Numbered from the stretch's first letter, positions 17,044-26,492 are shown. The stretch is 64,000 bases of DNA from Sphingobacterium sp. LZ7M1 (GCF_024296865.1 NZ_CP101134.1:248001-312000); one strand, 5' to 3'. Made by a program: numbers and translations. The notes: generated from the sequence alone by a model not told the origin.

Positions 17044-17796
17044 ATGGCTTATCCTAAGGTTTCAATCATTACCATTGTTTACAATAATGTTAGGGATATC
17101 GGATTTACCCTAGCTTCTGTAGATCAGCAGACCTACCCTAATATCGAATATATTGTGGTGGACGGCAAGTCTACGGATGGAACCCTGGATGTCATTGCTG
17201 AGTATAAGGATTTGATCAATATCTTGGTTTCTGAAAAGGATAATGGCATTTACGACGCAATGAACAAAGGCTTGGCCCTTGCTACGGGCGATTATGTGCT
17301 GTTCCTGAATTCAGGGGATGAACTTTTTGCTCCCAATACCTTGGAGAAAATCTTTGGCAATGAAGACCATGCGGATATCTATTATGGAGAGACCAAGTTG
17401 ATCAATGAGGACCGTGAGATTATTGGGGACCGTCGTCATAAAACGCCGGCTCATTTCGATTGGCAATCCTTTAAATATGGCATGAATGTCTGTCATCAGG
17501 CCATCTATATCAAGCGCAGCTTGACAGCTCCCTATGATCTGCAGTACAAATTGAGTTCAGATATAGACTGGGTGATCAGAGCTGCCCAAAAAGCGAACAA
17601 AGTCGTGAATGTGAAAGATTATGTTGCCAAATATTTGGTAGGTGGGATGTCACAGCAGCGACACAAGCAGAGTTTGAAGGAACGCTACGAGATCTTTAAG
17701 AAATACTATGGTATTGTTCCTAACCTAATCAACCATGGTGTTATCGCCATGCGCCTACTGGTACATCGATTTAAGCATGGCAAAACAAGAGACTAA
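17044..17796 (+). CDS. Glycosyltransferase family 2
   Basis: The 250-residue enzyme has a standard GT-A fold: VSIITIVYNNVRDIGFTLASV at the N-terminus, YIVVDGKSTDGTLDVI with the nucleotide-binding Asp residues, SEKDNGIYDAMNKG, and a LNSGDELF acidic motif in place of a strict DxD. The C-terminal half contains CHQAIYIKRS and SSDIDWVIRAA, typical of the colanic-acid WcaA-like subgroup. It would transfer a sugar from a nucleotide donor during surface-glycan synthesis. It is separated from the other polysaccharide genes by the repeat mosaic, and its 3' end overlaps the DUF3820 gene by 20 bp. Confidence 0.9.
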   Translation: MAYPKVSIITIVYNNVRDIGFTLASVDQQTYPNIEYIVVDGKSTDGTLDVIAEYKDLINILVSEKDNGIYDAMNKGLALATGDYVLFLNSGDELFAPNTLEKIFGNEDHADIYYGETKLINEDREIIGDRRHKTPAHFDWQSFKYGMNVCHQAIYIKRSLTAPYDLQYKLSSDIDWVIRAAQKANKVVNVKDYVAKYLVGGMSQQRHKQSLKERYEIFKKYYGIVPNLINHGVIAMRLLVHRFKHGKTRD

Positions 17797-18013
17797 TTTT
17801 TTAAATCCCAATCTTTTGGTTGAACTGGCCAACAGTAGGATGCCCTTTGGGAAATATCAAGGGTACCTATTGATGAACTTGCCGGAGCCGTATTTGGCTT
17901 GGTTCAAACAGAAGGGATTTCCGCCGGGCAAAATCGGGATCCTGTTGGAAACTCTCTATGAAATAAAACTCAATGGTCTGGAGTATTTATTAAAGCCATT
18001 GGTCAAAAAGTGA
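17777..18013 (+). CDS. DUF3820 small protein
   Basis: The ATG at 17777 gives 78 residues (MAKQETNFLNP...). The MPFGKYQGYLLMNLPEPYLAWF segment is the core of DUF3820, a small family found widely in bacteria and sometimes labelled a putative quorum-sensing-regulated virulence factor. Its biochemical role is not known to me. The start lies inside the end of the glycosyltransferase gene (20-bp overlap), so translation is probably coupled. Confidence 0.82.
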   Translation: MAKQETNFLNPNLLVELANSRMPFGKYQGYLLMNLPEPYLAWFKQKGFPPGKIGILLETLYEIKLNGLEYLLKPLVKK

Positions 18014-18025
18014 TGAATATCAATT

Positions 18026-18052
18026 TTTGGTCGTCCAATTTTTTTATCTTTG
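18026..18052 (+). promoter_or_regulatory. Promoter-like TTTG / TATCTTTG
   Basis: An exact TAnnTTTG box (18045-18052) has a TTTG 15 bp upstream (18026-18029), a little closer than the usual 17-23 bp. It lies 50 bp before trhO. Confidence 0.5.
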
Positions 18053-18102
18053 CAGCATAATTTTAAACATTAAACGCCGTTTGCAGCGGTATCAATGAAT
18101 AT

Positions 18103-19074
18103 ATGGCACAATATCAAACACTGCTGTACTATTGCTACAGCCCTATCGAGAATGCGGAAAAGTTCGCAGAAGATCATCTAGAATTTTGTAAATCACTTGG
18201 CTTGTTGGGACGAATCATCGTTGCTGATGAAGGTCTTAATGGTACGGTTTCGGGTACTCCGGAGGCTTGTAAGGCGTATATGGAGCATGTGCATGCGGAT
18301 CCGAGGTTTGCAAAGACCGAATTCAAGGTGGACGACGTAGAAGAACTTTCATTCATCAAGATGCATTGTCGTTACAAAGAGGAGATTGTTCACTCAGGTC
18401 TGCGCAATCCATCTGTGATCGATCCAAACAAACAGACGGGAAAGCATCTGGAGCCTAAGGATTTCTTGGCGTTGAAAGATCAAGAGGATGTGGTTATCCT
18501 TGACGTTCGTTCAAATTATGAGCATAATGTAGGTCGTTTTAAGAACGCTGTTACATTGGATATAGAAAATTTCCGTGAGTTTCCGGAAAAAGTGAAGGAA
18601 TTGGAACATCTAAAGGGCAAGAAAATCTTGACTTATTGTACAGGTGGTATCAAGTGTGAAAAAGCTTCTGCTCTATTGTTGAAAGAGGGTTTTGAGGATG
18701 TTTATCAATTGCACGGTGGTATCATTAAATATGGTAAGGAAGCTGGCGGGGAGGATTTTGAAGGGGAATGCTATGTTTTTGATAACCGTGTTACAGTTCC
18801 GGTCAATTCGGTTAACCCGACAGTTGTTTCAACATGTAAAAACTGTGGGAAAATTACTTCGAAAATGATCAACTGTGCAAACCCGATCTGCAATGAGCAT
18901 TTTACGCAATGTGATGAATGTGGCTGGGAATTAGACGGTTGCTGTTCTGACGACTGTAAGTCGCATCCGAAGAAACGTGAGTATGACGGTACAGGCTATT
19001 ATGTAAAAGTACCTCAGCCTGTCAATATTGATAAAATCTCAAAGCGTAAGCACAAGAAGTTGGTGAAAAATTAA
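18103..19074 (+). CDS. trhO: tRNA uridine(34) hydroxylase, rhodanese-like
   Basis: The 323-residue protein has the TrhO (YceA/UPF0176) layout: an N-terminal ferredoxin-like domain (1-110), a rhodanese domain with Cys179 in the TYCTGGIKCEKAS loop, and a C-terminal Cys-rich zinc-like region (CKNCGK...CANPICNEHF...CDECGW...CCSDDC). TrhO hydroxylates U34 of tRNAs with oxygen, toward 5-methoxyuridine or carboxymethoxyuridine. It is a single-gene unit between a promoter-like TATCTTTG and a strong terminator. Confidence 0.95.
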   Translation: MAQYQTLLYYCYSPIENAEKFAEDHLEFCKSLGLLGRIIVADEGLNGTVSGTPEACKAYMEHVHADPRFAKTEFKVDDVEELSFIKMHCRYKEEIVHSGLRNPSVIDPNKQTGKHLEPKDFLALKDQEDVVILDVRSNYEHNVGRFKNAVTLDIENFREFPEKVKELEHLKGKKILTYCTGGIKCEKASALLLKEGFEDVYQLHGGIIKYGKEAGGEDFEGECYVFDNRVTVPVNSVNPTVVSTCKNCGKITSKMINCANPICNEHFTQCDECGWELDGCCSDDCKSHPKKREYDGTGYYVKVPQPVNIDKISKRKHKKLVKN

Positions 19075-19094
19075 AAGTTTATTAAAATATTTCG

Positions 19095-19132
19095 AAAAAT
19101 CCATTTATCTTTCAATAGCTAAATGGATTTTT
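19095..19132 (+). terminator. Terminator after trhO
   Basis: A 13-bp stem (AAAAATCCATTTA with TAAATGGATTTTT) encloses a 12-nt loop and ends in T-rich sequence 21 bp after the stop. Confidence 0.85.
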
Positions 19133-19159
19133 TATTATACTCTTAATTGGAAATACGAA

Positions 19160-19501
19160 ATGGATAGTCAGAAAGTAGACATGTTTTTAATGTCAAACAA
19201 CAAGTTTTTTGAATCATATCAATTGATGGAGATCAAGGATCTATTGACGAGGTCGGATGAAAGTAAATACACGAATGTTCAGATCCAACAATATAAAGAT
19301 CCAACTACTGTCTTGATCGTTTCCATTTTGGCGGGTTCCTTTGGGATTGACCGCTTTATGATTGGAGATACCGGTTTGGGAATTGCCAAATTATTGACCT
19401 GTGGAGGTTTGGGAATATGGACTATCATTGATTGGTTCCTGATCATGGGGGCAACAAAAACCAAAAATTTCGAAAAACTGATTACCTCCTTGAATTATTA
19501 A
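19160..19501 (+). CDS. TM2-domain membrane protein
   Basis: The 113-residue protein has a soluble N-terminal half (1-50) and a TM2 domain: helix VLIVSILAGSFGIDRF, the G-x-x-G(I/L)AKLL turn and a second helix ending IIDWFLIMGAT. TM2 proteins are small inner-membrane hairpins of unknown biochemical role. It is the first of four closely packed genes (DUF2752, DUF4870-like, M48 peptidase) with gaps of 4 bp or overlaps, which suggests a single transcript. Confidence 0.85.
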   Translation: MDSQKVDMFLMSNNKFFESYQLMEIKDLLTRSDESKYTNVQIQQYKDPTTVLIVSILAGSFGIDRFMIGDTGLGIAKLLTCGGLGIWTIIDWFLIMGATKTKNFEKLITSLNY

Positions 19502-19505
19502 TTCA

Positions 19506-19913
19506 ATGCGGAATCCAAGGAGCAGACTGTATATTACTACGGGAATAGTTTGTTTCATTGGGATTATCTGGCTATTGCTGGATTATTATGCTTCCGCGAA
19601 CATCACACTATGTCCAGTGAAACTGGTTACAGGCTATCCTTGTCCTTCCTGTGGGACGACAAGATCCATTTCAGCATTGTTTAATGGGCAGCTTAAGGAT
19701 GCATTTATGATCAACCCTTTGGGGATCGTTTCGAGCATCATCATTATGGCTGTTTTGGTATTGATGCTGCTTGATTTGGTTACAAAGCGTGATTATTATT
19801 ATAAAGTTTATAATCAGGTTGAAAAATTTCTTCAGCAGCATAAGGCATTCAGTGCGATTCTGGTCATATTAGTTATTTTAAATTGGGCATGGAACATATC
19901 GAAGGGACTATAG
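19506..19913 (+). CDS. DUF2752 membrane protein
   Basis: The 135-residue protein has three predicted membrane helices (about 8-28, 62-88, 112-130). Between the first two it carries CPVKLVTGYPCPSCGTTRSISALFNG, the cysteine-containing signature of DUF2752. Function unknown. It starts 4 bp after the TM2 gene and its last 25 bp overlap the next gene. Confidence 0.85.
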   Translation: MRNPRSRLYITTGIVCFIGIIWLLLDYYASANITLCPVKLVTGYPCPSCGTTRSISALFNGQLKDAFMINPLGIVSSIIIMAVLVLMLLDLVTKRDYYYKVYNQVEKFLQQHKAFSAILVILVILNWAWNISKGL

Positions 19914-20332
19914 CTTTTAATCCGAGAGAGATTACCGAGGATGAACGTGAATATGCATCAAATAGTTATTTGATGTCTTTGTTTGCTTTGTTTATTGGTT
20001 TACCGTTGCCTATATTCAATTTACTGGCAACTGTGATTTTCTATTTGGGCAATCGTAAATCCACTCGCTTTGTAAAGTGGCATTGTACTCAAGCACTTAT
20101 TTCCCAATTTGCCATTTTCTTTTTCAATACCGCTGGATTTTGGTGGACCATGGCGATTATTTTTAATAGGAAGGAAGTGAGCGATGCTTATATCGCCTAC
20201 CTGATGTTGATTTTACTGTTGAATGGGATTGAAATTGTTTCCACCATCTATACTTCGATAAAAACAAGAAAGGGAATTCATGTACGTTGGTTCCTGTTTT
20301 CGGATATCACTGATAATCTGTTGAAACGATGA
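19889..20332 (+). CDS. DUF4870-like membrane protein
   Basis: I take the ATG at 19889 (147 residues). After a charged 30-residue N-terminus, the protein has about four hydrophobic helices with the FVKWHCTQALISQ segment between the second and third. This matches the DUF4870-type pattern (helix, RKSxFVxxHxxQAL, helix). Function unknown. It overlaps both neighbours and is probably co-translated with them. Confidence 0.75.
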   Translation: MEHIEGTIAFNPREITEDEREYASNSYLMSLFALFIGLPLPIFNLLATVIFYLGNRKSTRFVKWHCTQALISQFAIFFFNTAGFWWTMAIIFNRKEVSDAYIAYLMLILLLNGIEIVSTIYTSIKTRKGIHVRWFLFSDITDNLLKR

Positions 20333-21123
20333 AGATTCTAGGCAAATTTCTGGTATTAGCTGCTGGAATTGCAGTCTGTTATCTACTGTTGTTGCAAGTG
20401 AATTGGACGAGTGTGTTTGAAGTCCAACAGAATCAGGATCGCTTGGAGTCAAAATTGGGTAAGTTGGTGCTGGAACAGGTGCGCGACCTGTATGATGTGA
20501 TCGAGGATGAGCAGATCGACAGTACCCTCGATTCGCTTTTTATTCCCTTATTGAAAGAAAATTATATCCCTAGCAAAAACTATGATCTTCTGTTGGTGGA
20601 AAGTGAAGAGGTGAATGCCTTTGCCCTTCCTGACGATAAGATCATCGTGACGACAGCCCTGATCAATTTTTTGGATAGTGCAGATTATATGTCGGCCATC
20701 TTGGCCCATGAGATTGCCCATTGTGAGAAAAACCATGTGATGCGTTCATTGATCACTAATTTTGGTTTGGATCTATTGCTGTCAGGATCAGGTACCGGTG
20801 AAGTGACCAATTTCTTGACAGGGCAGGCCTTCTCAAGGAAGCTTGAAAAAGAAGCCGATGAAAAAGCCGTGGAATATTTGGAAGAGGCCCATGTTGATCC
20901 AAGTAGCTTGATGAAAGTTATGGAGCTGTTTGATGTGTATCTGAGTTCGGATGGGGATGTCAGCTGGATTTCTTCTCACCCTGTTCCTGCAGACCGCAAG
21001 AAATACCTAGAACAAAAGATCAACAGGATCAAGACGGACCCTAATACCTACAAAAGTCCCATTAGCTCCAAAAGCTGGACAGACCTGCAAGGTCTGATTT
21101 CCGAATATGCCAATCAGGATTAA
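20329..21123 (+). CDS. M48-family zinc metallopeptidase
   Basis: The 264-residue protein has an N-terminal membrane anchor or signal (residues 6-24) and a peptidase core with HEIAH at 127-131 and the third zinc ligand Glu175 in EKEADEKAVEY. A C-terminal SSHPVPADRKKYLE motif is typical of the family. It resembles periplasmic proteases such as BepA/LoiP, which act in outer-membrane protein quality control. It closes the TM2/DUF2752/DUF4870 operon and its stop overlaps that of the convergent outer-membrane barrel gene by 4 bp. Confidence 0.9.
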   Translation: MKILGKFLVLAAGIAVCYLLLLQVNWTSVFEVQQNQDRLESKLGKLVLEQVRDLYDVIEDEQIDSTLDSLFIPLLKENYIPSKNYDLLLVESEEVNAFALPDDKIIVTTALINFLDSADYMSAILAHEIAHCEKNHVMRSLITNFGLDLLLSGSGTGEVTNFLTGQAFSRKLEKEADEKAVEYLEEAHVDPSSLMKVMELFDVYLSSDGDVSWISSHPVPADRKKYLEQKINRIKTDPNTYKSPISSKSWTDLQGLISEYANQD

Positions 21124-23852
21124 TCTCTGCCCGATCTTCCTCCAAAACTTCTTAAATTATAGTTCAGGCTCAATAGGAAATATCTGGTCAAGGTGTTTGA
21201 GGTGATGTTTGAAATAGAAATCTCGGACGCTCGACGATTGATGTTTCGGGCATTGTTGAACAGGTCAAAAGCCTTTAAGGAGATTTCAGCATTTCTTTTC
21301 TTCAAGATCTTATATCCGATAGACGCATTCAGCAAGTTTGTTGAAATGGCCTCTGCACCCATTACACCCCCATTACGGTAGAAAGAATAATTATAACCCA
21401 AGGTCATGTTCTTAAAGAATTCCAGGTTCAGGGAATTGCTGATTCTATGGTTGGTAATCCGGTAGTGGGATATTTCACTCATTGGGTTATTGGTAAAGTT
21501 CATGTTCAGATTGTAATTGAATCCAATGATGATCTTTTTACTGAAATTGGTAAATATGCCCACATGCTGGCTAAAACCATAGCTGTGGTTTGGCATCAAG
21601 ACTTTGTTGAGGATGGCATAATTACGGTTGTAATACATGTAATTGTTCAAGTTCAGGTTGAAGCCCAGTTTTTTTAACGGTAGCCCATAGTTGTTATTTG
21701 CTCGAAGTTGAAATACACCGTTGATGTTTTCAGGTACGACATATTGTCCACCGGCACCTAGGATAATATCTTCAAACAGGGTGATGGTGCTGTCGGTGGT
21801 CATGGTGGAGTTGATGATCTTATTGTTGGTGTAGTCAAAATTAAGGCTACTGTTGAAGCTCCGGCCATTGCTGCGGTTTACATCCCGATACTGAAGACGG
21901 AACCGATGGGTGTATTCCTGGCTCAGGTTTGGGTTTCCGTTTCGGAGAAACAATTCGTTTGAATTATCAATATAGTCCTGCAATTGATCGATGGAAGGGG
22001 TGTTTGTCGCGCCATTATAGTTGAATTCCAGGTGCCTTTCTTTGCTAAAGTAATAGGCCATGGTCAGTTCTGGAAGAAAGGCTCCAAAGTCTGCAGTGGT
22101 TCTCAGATTTATGGGGACGGTCCGGTTGTTTACCCGGTAGCCATGTTCATAGTTCATTCCAATCTGGAACCTAAAGGTGTCCTGTTTATTGTATGAATAA
22201 GAAAGCCCTGCACTGTGATGGGTGAAATCATTTCGGAATTCATTGGATAATCGATCGTTCAGTTCTTCAAACTGCCCTGTCTCGGCAAGAAACTCCATAG
22301 TTTTCCGGTCGGAATAGTTGCTGGTATTTCGCATGCCATAGTTGGCCTGCAATCTGGAGATCTTGGAGACATTGTAGGTGTAGGAAAGTCTTCCATTGTA
22401 TCCATTTCCATATCCATAGGTCGTACTTTCGCGATTGGCAGTGTCGATTCGGTCTAGAACTGCATCTTTATAGTATTGGTTGAAGGCTAAGGTTTTTCCT
22501 AACGCCTCGTTGCTGCTCTTGTTTCCGTCTAAACTCAAGGATATGGTCTGACCCGCTTTTTTGAATCGGTGCATATAGGTCAAGCCGCCACCAAAATTGA
22601 AGGCTTCATTATTGTTGTTGAAGTTTCGGTTGGAGTTGTTCAGGGGTTCTGTCCTATTCTTGCTCATGTTGCTGATTGAGCTATTGGCCAGATCACTTTT
22701 TGTATAAGAAAGGTTTGGATTGATATCGATGCGGTTCATGCTGTCGATATCCCATTTCAGTCGACCTCTCAGGTTATGGGATATGTTGCCATTGTTACCG
22801 GTTTGATGTTGGTTCTGGAATTGGTTGGCTCGGCTTCCTGTAATATACTCAATGTCTGATAGGGTATTGGTAAAAGTGCTGCTATTGCGGAACCTATAGT
22901 TTCCATTGACTTCCATCTTTTTGTCGAGGAATGTATTGGTATAGTTGGCTGCAGCCGCATAGGTGTCAGATAGACCTCGGTCGGTGTTGTTATTTCCTCT
23001 TCTGAACCCGCCTCTTCCTTGTTCGGAAAACTCTGTTTCATTGATGTTGTTGGCCATGATATTGATGGAGATTTTTTCATCTCCACGGAAAGCATTTACA
23101 CCGGAGTTGATCGAGAATTTGTCGGCATCACCTTTACCAGCGTTGAACTTTCCAAAGAGTCCTTTTTTCTTGTCGGGCTTGGTTACGATGTTAATGACTT
23201 TGGACCTTTTACCATCATCGAATCCGGAGAATTTAGTCTGTTCGGATTTCTCATCGATGATCTGTAGCTTGTCAATGATGTCTGCCGGGAGGGTTTTTAG
23301 GGCCACTTTAGGGTCAGTGCTGAAGAACTCCTTGCCGTCCACCATGATCTTGGTGACCTCCTCGCCATGTGCAGTAACTTTTCCATCTTCATCGATGGTT
23401 ACACCAGGGACCTGAGCAACCATTTCATCAGCATCGGCATATTCTCTAGTGGCGAAATTACGGGCATTGAATTCCATGGTATCCCCTTTGACGGCAACAT
23501 TAGGTGCTGGAGCGATGGTAATCTCTTCGATTACGATTTCCCCAGGTTCTAAGCCAACCAGAAGCGTTTCCATCGAAGGCTTTACAACGATGTTTTTCTC
23601 GAACTTTTTGAAGCCCAATAAAGTTCCGGTCAATTTATAATTGCCATTGGCTACCCTTGGGATTGAGAAATCTCCTTTGTCATTTGATTTGGCCGTACGG
23701 ATGGTGGAATCTTTGAGGTTCAGGAGTTGGATGCTGGCATCCTGTAAGTTGCTACCCTTTGTTTTGTCCTGCACCTTTCCAGCGATATTGACTTGAGCCA
23801 ATACAGGGACAAAGCTTAATAAAACTAGGCAAAAGGTAAGCAGGTATTTCAT
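21120..23852 (-). CDS. Outer-membrane beta-barrel protein (TonB-receptor-like)
   Basis: The 910-residue protein begins with a signal peptide cut near AQVNIAG, followed by a carboxypeptidase-regulatory-like beta-sandwich (about 20-105), a plug-like domain (FNARNFATREYADADEMVAQVPGVTIDEDGKV... VMVDGKEFF, 120-220), and a long barrel rich in aromatic and Asn residues (to 900). This is the outer_membrane_beta-barrel_3 family common in Bacteroidota. Ligand unknown. There is no SusD partner next to it. It stands alone between the M48 operon and a TetR gene. Confidence 0.88.
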   Translation of the reverse strand: MKYLLTFCLVLLSFVPVLAQVNIAGKVQDKTKGSNLQDASIQLLNLKDSTIRTAKSNDKGDFSIPRVANGNYKLTGTLLGFKKFEKNIVVKPSMETLLVGLEPGEIVIEEITIAPAPNVAVKGDTMEFNARNFATREYADADEMVAQVPGVTIDEDGKVTAHGEEVTKIMVDGKEFFSTDPKVALKTLPADIIDKLQIIDEKSEQTKFSGFDDGKRSKVINIVTKPDKKKGLFGKFNAGKGDADKFSINSGVNAFRGDEKISINIMANNINETEFSEQGRGGFRRGNNNTDRGLSDTYAAAANYTNTFLDKKMEVNGNYRFRNSSTFTNTLSDIEYITGSRANQFQNQHQTGNNGNISHNLRGRLKWDIDSMNRIDINPNLSYTKSDLANSSISNMSKNRTEPLNNSNRNFNNNNEAFNFGGGLTYMHRFKKAGQTISLSLDGNKSSNEALGKTLAFNQYYKDAVLDRIDTANRESTTYGYGNGYNGRLSYTYNVSKISRLQANYGMRNTSNYSDRKTMEFLAETGQFEELNDRLSNEFRNDFTHHSAGLSYSYNKQDTFRFQIGMNYEHGYRVNNRTVPINLRTTADFGAFLPELTMAYYFSKERHLEFNYNGATNTPSIDQLQDYIDNSNELFLRNGNPNLSQEYTHRFRLQYRDVNRSNGRSFNSSLNFDYTNNKIINSTMTTDSTITLFEDIILGAGGQYVVPENINGVFQLRANNNYGLPLKKLGFNLNLNNYMYYNRNYAILNKVLMPNHSYGFSQHVGIFTNFSKKIIIGFNYNLNMNFTNNPMSEISHYRITNHRISNSLNLEFFKNMTLGYNYSFYRNGGVMGAEAISTNLLNASIGYKILKKRNAEISLKAFDLFNNARNINRRASEISISNITSNTLTRYFLLSLNYNLRSFGGRSGRD

Positions 23853-24079
23853 GGTAAGGTTTGATGGATTTTTTCAATTATATAGTTTTTAGACGATAAC
23901 AGCCTGATAATCACAAAAAAGATACATTGTTGTTATGACAATCGTAAAAATCGGGAAATTGAAAAAGTTAGATTATCAAGAGGTTACAGCGGAAATGAAA
24001 ATATTGAAAAGCGGAGTCGCATTAGAGATGTTACATAGCGGTCAAATTGCTTGGTCAAGGCAATTTCAGAAAAATTGGA

Positions 24080-24087
24080 TATATTTG
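24080..24087 (+). promoter_or_regulatory. -7 element TATATTTG before the TetR gene
   Basis: An exact TAnnTTTG match lies 13 bp before the ATG at 24101; no good -33 TTTG is seen. It supports the downstream start over the upstream one. Confidence 0.45.
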
Positions 24088-24100
24088 CTTATTACAATCA

Positions 24101-24640
24101 ATGAAAGAAACGACACTCAGTAGGAAGGAAAAGATTCTGCAAACTGCCTTACAGTTATTTGCAATAAAGGGATACCTTGATACCTCGACCAAGGAGATTG
24201 CTGCCAAAGCTGGAGTTTCTGAAGCACTTATCTTTAAGCATTTCGGAAACAAGGATGCTTTGTTGGCCCATATCGTGAAGTCAGGTTATAGGAAGGTGCT
24301 GCTTCATCACAAAGGGATGATGACCTATAAGGGGGCGAAGGATTTTCTTAGGAACATGGTTCAGTTTCCGAGTAAATTGGTTGCCGATGATCCTTTGTTC
24401 TGGAAATTGCAAGAACGACTTTCACACCATAGTTTCTCCAAATCTCAACACGAACTCTTCATTAAGCCCGTTCAACCCATCGTTCATAAAGCGTTTGAAG
24501 AATTGGGTTATGCCAATCCCGATCTGGAAACTCAATACCTATTGCTGATCATTGATATGTTATGGAAGAAAGAGGCCTGTGGGGAGCTTGAAAATGCAGC
24601 TGATTTAGCAGCTTTGGTAGAGACCAAATACAACCTTTAG
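24101..24640 (+). CDS. TetR-family transcriptional regulator
   Basis: I chose the ATG at 24101 (179 residues) because it begins just before the conserved TetR helix (RKEKILQTALQLFAIKGY) and follows a -7 motif; an upstream start would add 18 unrelated residues. The HTH is STKEIAAKAGVSEALIFKHFGNKDAL (about 28-53). The C-terminal ligand-binding domain has no recognisable specificity. It may control its own gene or the divergent barrel gene; both starts lie within 250 bp. Confidence 0.88.
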   Translation: MKETTLSRKEKILQTALQLFAIKGYLDTSTKEIAAKAGVSEALIFKHFGNKDALLAHIVKSGYRKVLLHHKGMMTYKGAKDFLRNMVQFPSKLVADDPLFWKLQERLSHHSFSKSQHELFIKPVQPIVHKAFEELGYANPDLETQYLLLIIDMLWKKEACGELENAADLAALVETKYNL

Positions 24641-24643
24641 TAT

Positions 24644-24661
24644 TGCGTGTTCCTGCGTGTT
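24644..24661 (+). promoter_or_regulatory. Direct repeat TGCGTGTT x2 upstream of the GH3 gene
   Basis: Two perfect TGCGTGTT copies (24644-24651 and 24654-24661) are spaced 10 bp start to start, one helical turn, 70 bp before the GH3 ATG. Related pairs lie upstream of namZ and murQ. Confidence 0.45.
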
Positions 24662-24730
24662 GTTTTTTAAAAGTGCAAAATATTTTAAAAAACAAGTAAA
24701 AATGCCGTATTTCGTGTAAACTATATTGTG

Positions 24731-26437
24731 ATGATTAAGAAACTCTTCAGTTTTGGATTGCTATCCATGATGCTTATTTCTGCAGCATTCGCGCAGAACA
24801 AACCCAATTTCGTAGATTTTATCAATCAAAAGCATTCTTGGGTTGATTCCGTGTTCAATACCTTGACACCGAAGCAACGCATAGGTCAGCTTTTTTTGGT
24901 GAGAGCACATACCAACTTGGGTCAAAAATATGTAGACTCCGTAAAGCAAGTGATTGAGAAGGAACAGTTGGGTGGTCTTGTCGTTTTCCAAGGAGGACCC
25001 GTAAGACATGCCAATATGTTCAATCAATATGATAAAGTGAGCAAGGTCCCTTTGTTGATTACATTCGATGGGGAATGGGGATTGGGCATGCGTATGCCGG
25101 ATTCGACGATCTCATACCCATATCAGATGACTTTGGGTGCTATTCAGAACAATAATCTGCTATATGAAATGGGTAGACAGGTGGCACGTGATTTCCACCG
25201 TATGGGGATGCACTTTAACTTTGCGCCTGTTGTAGACATCAATAACAATCCAAATAATCCAGTTATTAACTTCCGTTCCTTCGGTGACAATAAGTACAAG
25301 GTGACTGAAAAGGCTAAAGCCTATATGGATGGCATGGTTCAAGGTGGCATCTTAGCATCGTTGAAGCATTTCCCTGGGCATGGTGATACCGATGTGGATT
25401 CACACCATGACCTTCCGCAGTTGAGGTTTGATAAAGCGAGATTGGATAGCCTTGAAATGTATCCATTCAGACAGTTGATCAAAGATGGTGCTCCGTCTGT
25501 GATGGTGGCACACATGAATGTACCAGCGTTAGACAATACGCCAAATATCCCTTCATCCATTTCCAAGAAAGTAGTGACGGATATTATCCGTAAGGAATTG
25601 GGATTTAGAGGTCTTACAGTCACTGATGCCATGGACATGAATGGGGTGAAGAAATTTTTCCCGAATGGGGAGGCTGATGTGATGGCCATTGAAGCGGGCC
25701 ATGATCTTTTGGAAGTTTCTGAAAACAGCGGTCGTGCAATCGATCTTGTTGAAAAAGCGATCAAATCGGGAAGACTTTCCCAAGCTGATATCGATGCTAG
25801 GGTGAAAAAGGTCTTGGCAGCGAAATTATGGTTAGGCCTAAACCAAGTGAAACCGGTAAATACCAATAGACTTTATGAGGATTTGAATACGCCTGCAGCT
25901 CAGAGTTTGGTGCAGCGCATTTCAGATGCTGCGGTGACCTTATTGAAATCAGACCGCGGGTTAAAAAGATTTGACCCGAAAAAATCAACTTCGATCGTGA
26001 GTGTAGGAATTGATCAAACTCAAGATTTTGAGAAAGGTCTGGCCTTGCAGCTGAACGATTTTGATCAGTTTTTTATCAAAGGAGATGAAACTGAAGAGCA
26101 GTTGAAAGATTTGATGAAGGAGGCGAAGGATAATCGCCAGATTGTACTGGTTATCCATGATAATCGTAGTAGACCGCGTAGTGAATTGGTTTTGAATGAT
26201 GCTGCCAAAGATTTTATCGATAAGATTGCCGGTAGGAGAACGATTTCAGTGATGTTTACCAATCCATATGCGATGAACTCGGTGGATGTGATGCGCAGTT
26301 CCTCTGTTCTTTTAGGCTATCAAAATGACTTTTTCATGCAAAAAGCTGTTTTAAAGGCTTTGTTGAAACAAATTAAACCAGAAGGTAAATTGCCAGTTAG
26401 CATTTCTGAGGATTTAGAAAACGGAACAGGTTTGTAA
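24731..26437 (+). CDS. GH3 beta-N-acetylglucosaminidase (NagZ-like), exported
   Basis: The ATG at 24731 gives 568 residues with a signal peptide cut near AFAQN. The catalytic GH3 N-terminal domain (about 40-380) has the NagZ signature KHFPGHGDTDVDSHHDLP (211-229; His/Asp dyad loop) and nucleophile Asp298 in VTDAMDM. A GH3 C-terminal-like domain follows to the end. The family removes non-reducing GlcNAc from muropeptides. Longer Bacteroidota relatives fuse a beta-lactamase domain, absent here. The signal peptide places it in the periplasm, as expected for digestion of imported peptidoglycan pieces. A terminator follows. Confidence 0.92.
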   Translation: MIKKLFSFGLLSMMLISAAFAQNKPNFVDFINQKHSWVDSVFNTLTPKQRIGQLFLVRAHTNLGQKYVDSVKQVIEKEQLGGLVVFQGGPVRHANMFNQYDKVSKVPLLITFDGEWGLGMRMPDSTISYPYQMTLGAIQNNNLLYEMGRQVARDFHRMGMHFNFAPVVDINNNPNNPVINFRSFGDNKYKVTEKAKAYMDGMVQGGILASLKHFPGHGDTDVDSHHDLPQLRFDKARLDSLEMYPFRQLIKDGAPSVMVAHMNVPALDNTPNIPSSISKKVVTDIIRKELGFRGLTVTDAMDMNGVKKFFPNGEADVMAIEAGHDLLEVSENSGRAIDLVEKAIKSGRLSQADIDARVKKVLAAKLWLGLNQVKPVNTNRLYEDLNTPAAQSLVQRISDAAVTLLKSDRGLKRFDPKKSTSIVSVGIDQTQDFEKGLALQLNDFDQFFIKGDETEEQLKDLMKEAKDNRQIVLVIHDNRSRPRSELVLNDAAKDFIDKIAGRRTISVMFTNPYAMNSVDVMRSSSVLLGYQNDFFMQKAVLKALLKQIKPEGKLPVSISEDLENGTGL

Positions 26438-26465
26438 TCTAAGTTTGTTAACATAAAAATAAAGT

Positions 26466-26492
26466 AGCCAGTAAGTTTTACTGGCTTTTTTT
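26466..26492 (+). terminator. Terminator after the GH3 gene
   Basis: A 9-bp perfect stem AGCCAGTAA/TTACTGGCT with a 3-nt loop is followed by seven T (26486-26492). Confidence 0.88.

Noticed and set aside
23935..24123. Small ORF upstream of and overlapping the TetR gene start
   Set aside because: It lies in the promoter region and overlaps the TetR start in another frame; no conserved features.
25339..25866. 175-residue ORF antisense to the GH3 gene
   Set aside because: The GH3 frame has all catalytic motifs across this span; the antisense frame is a by-product.
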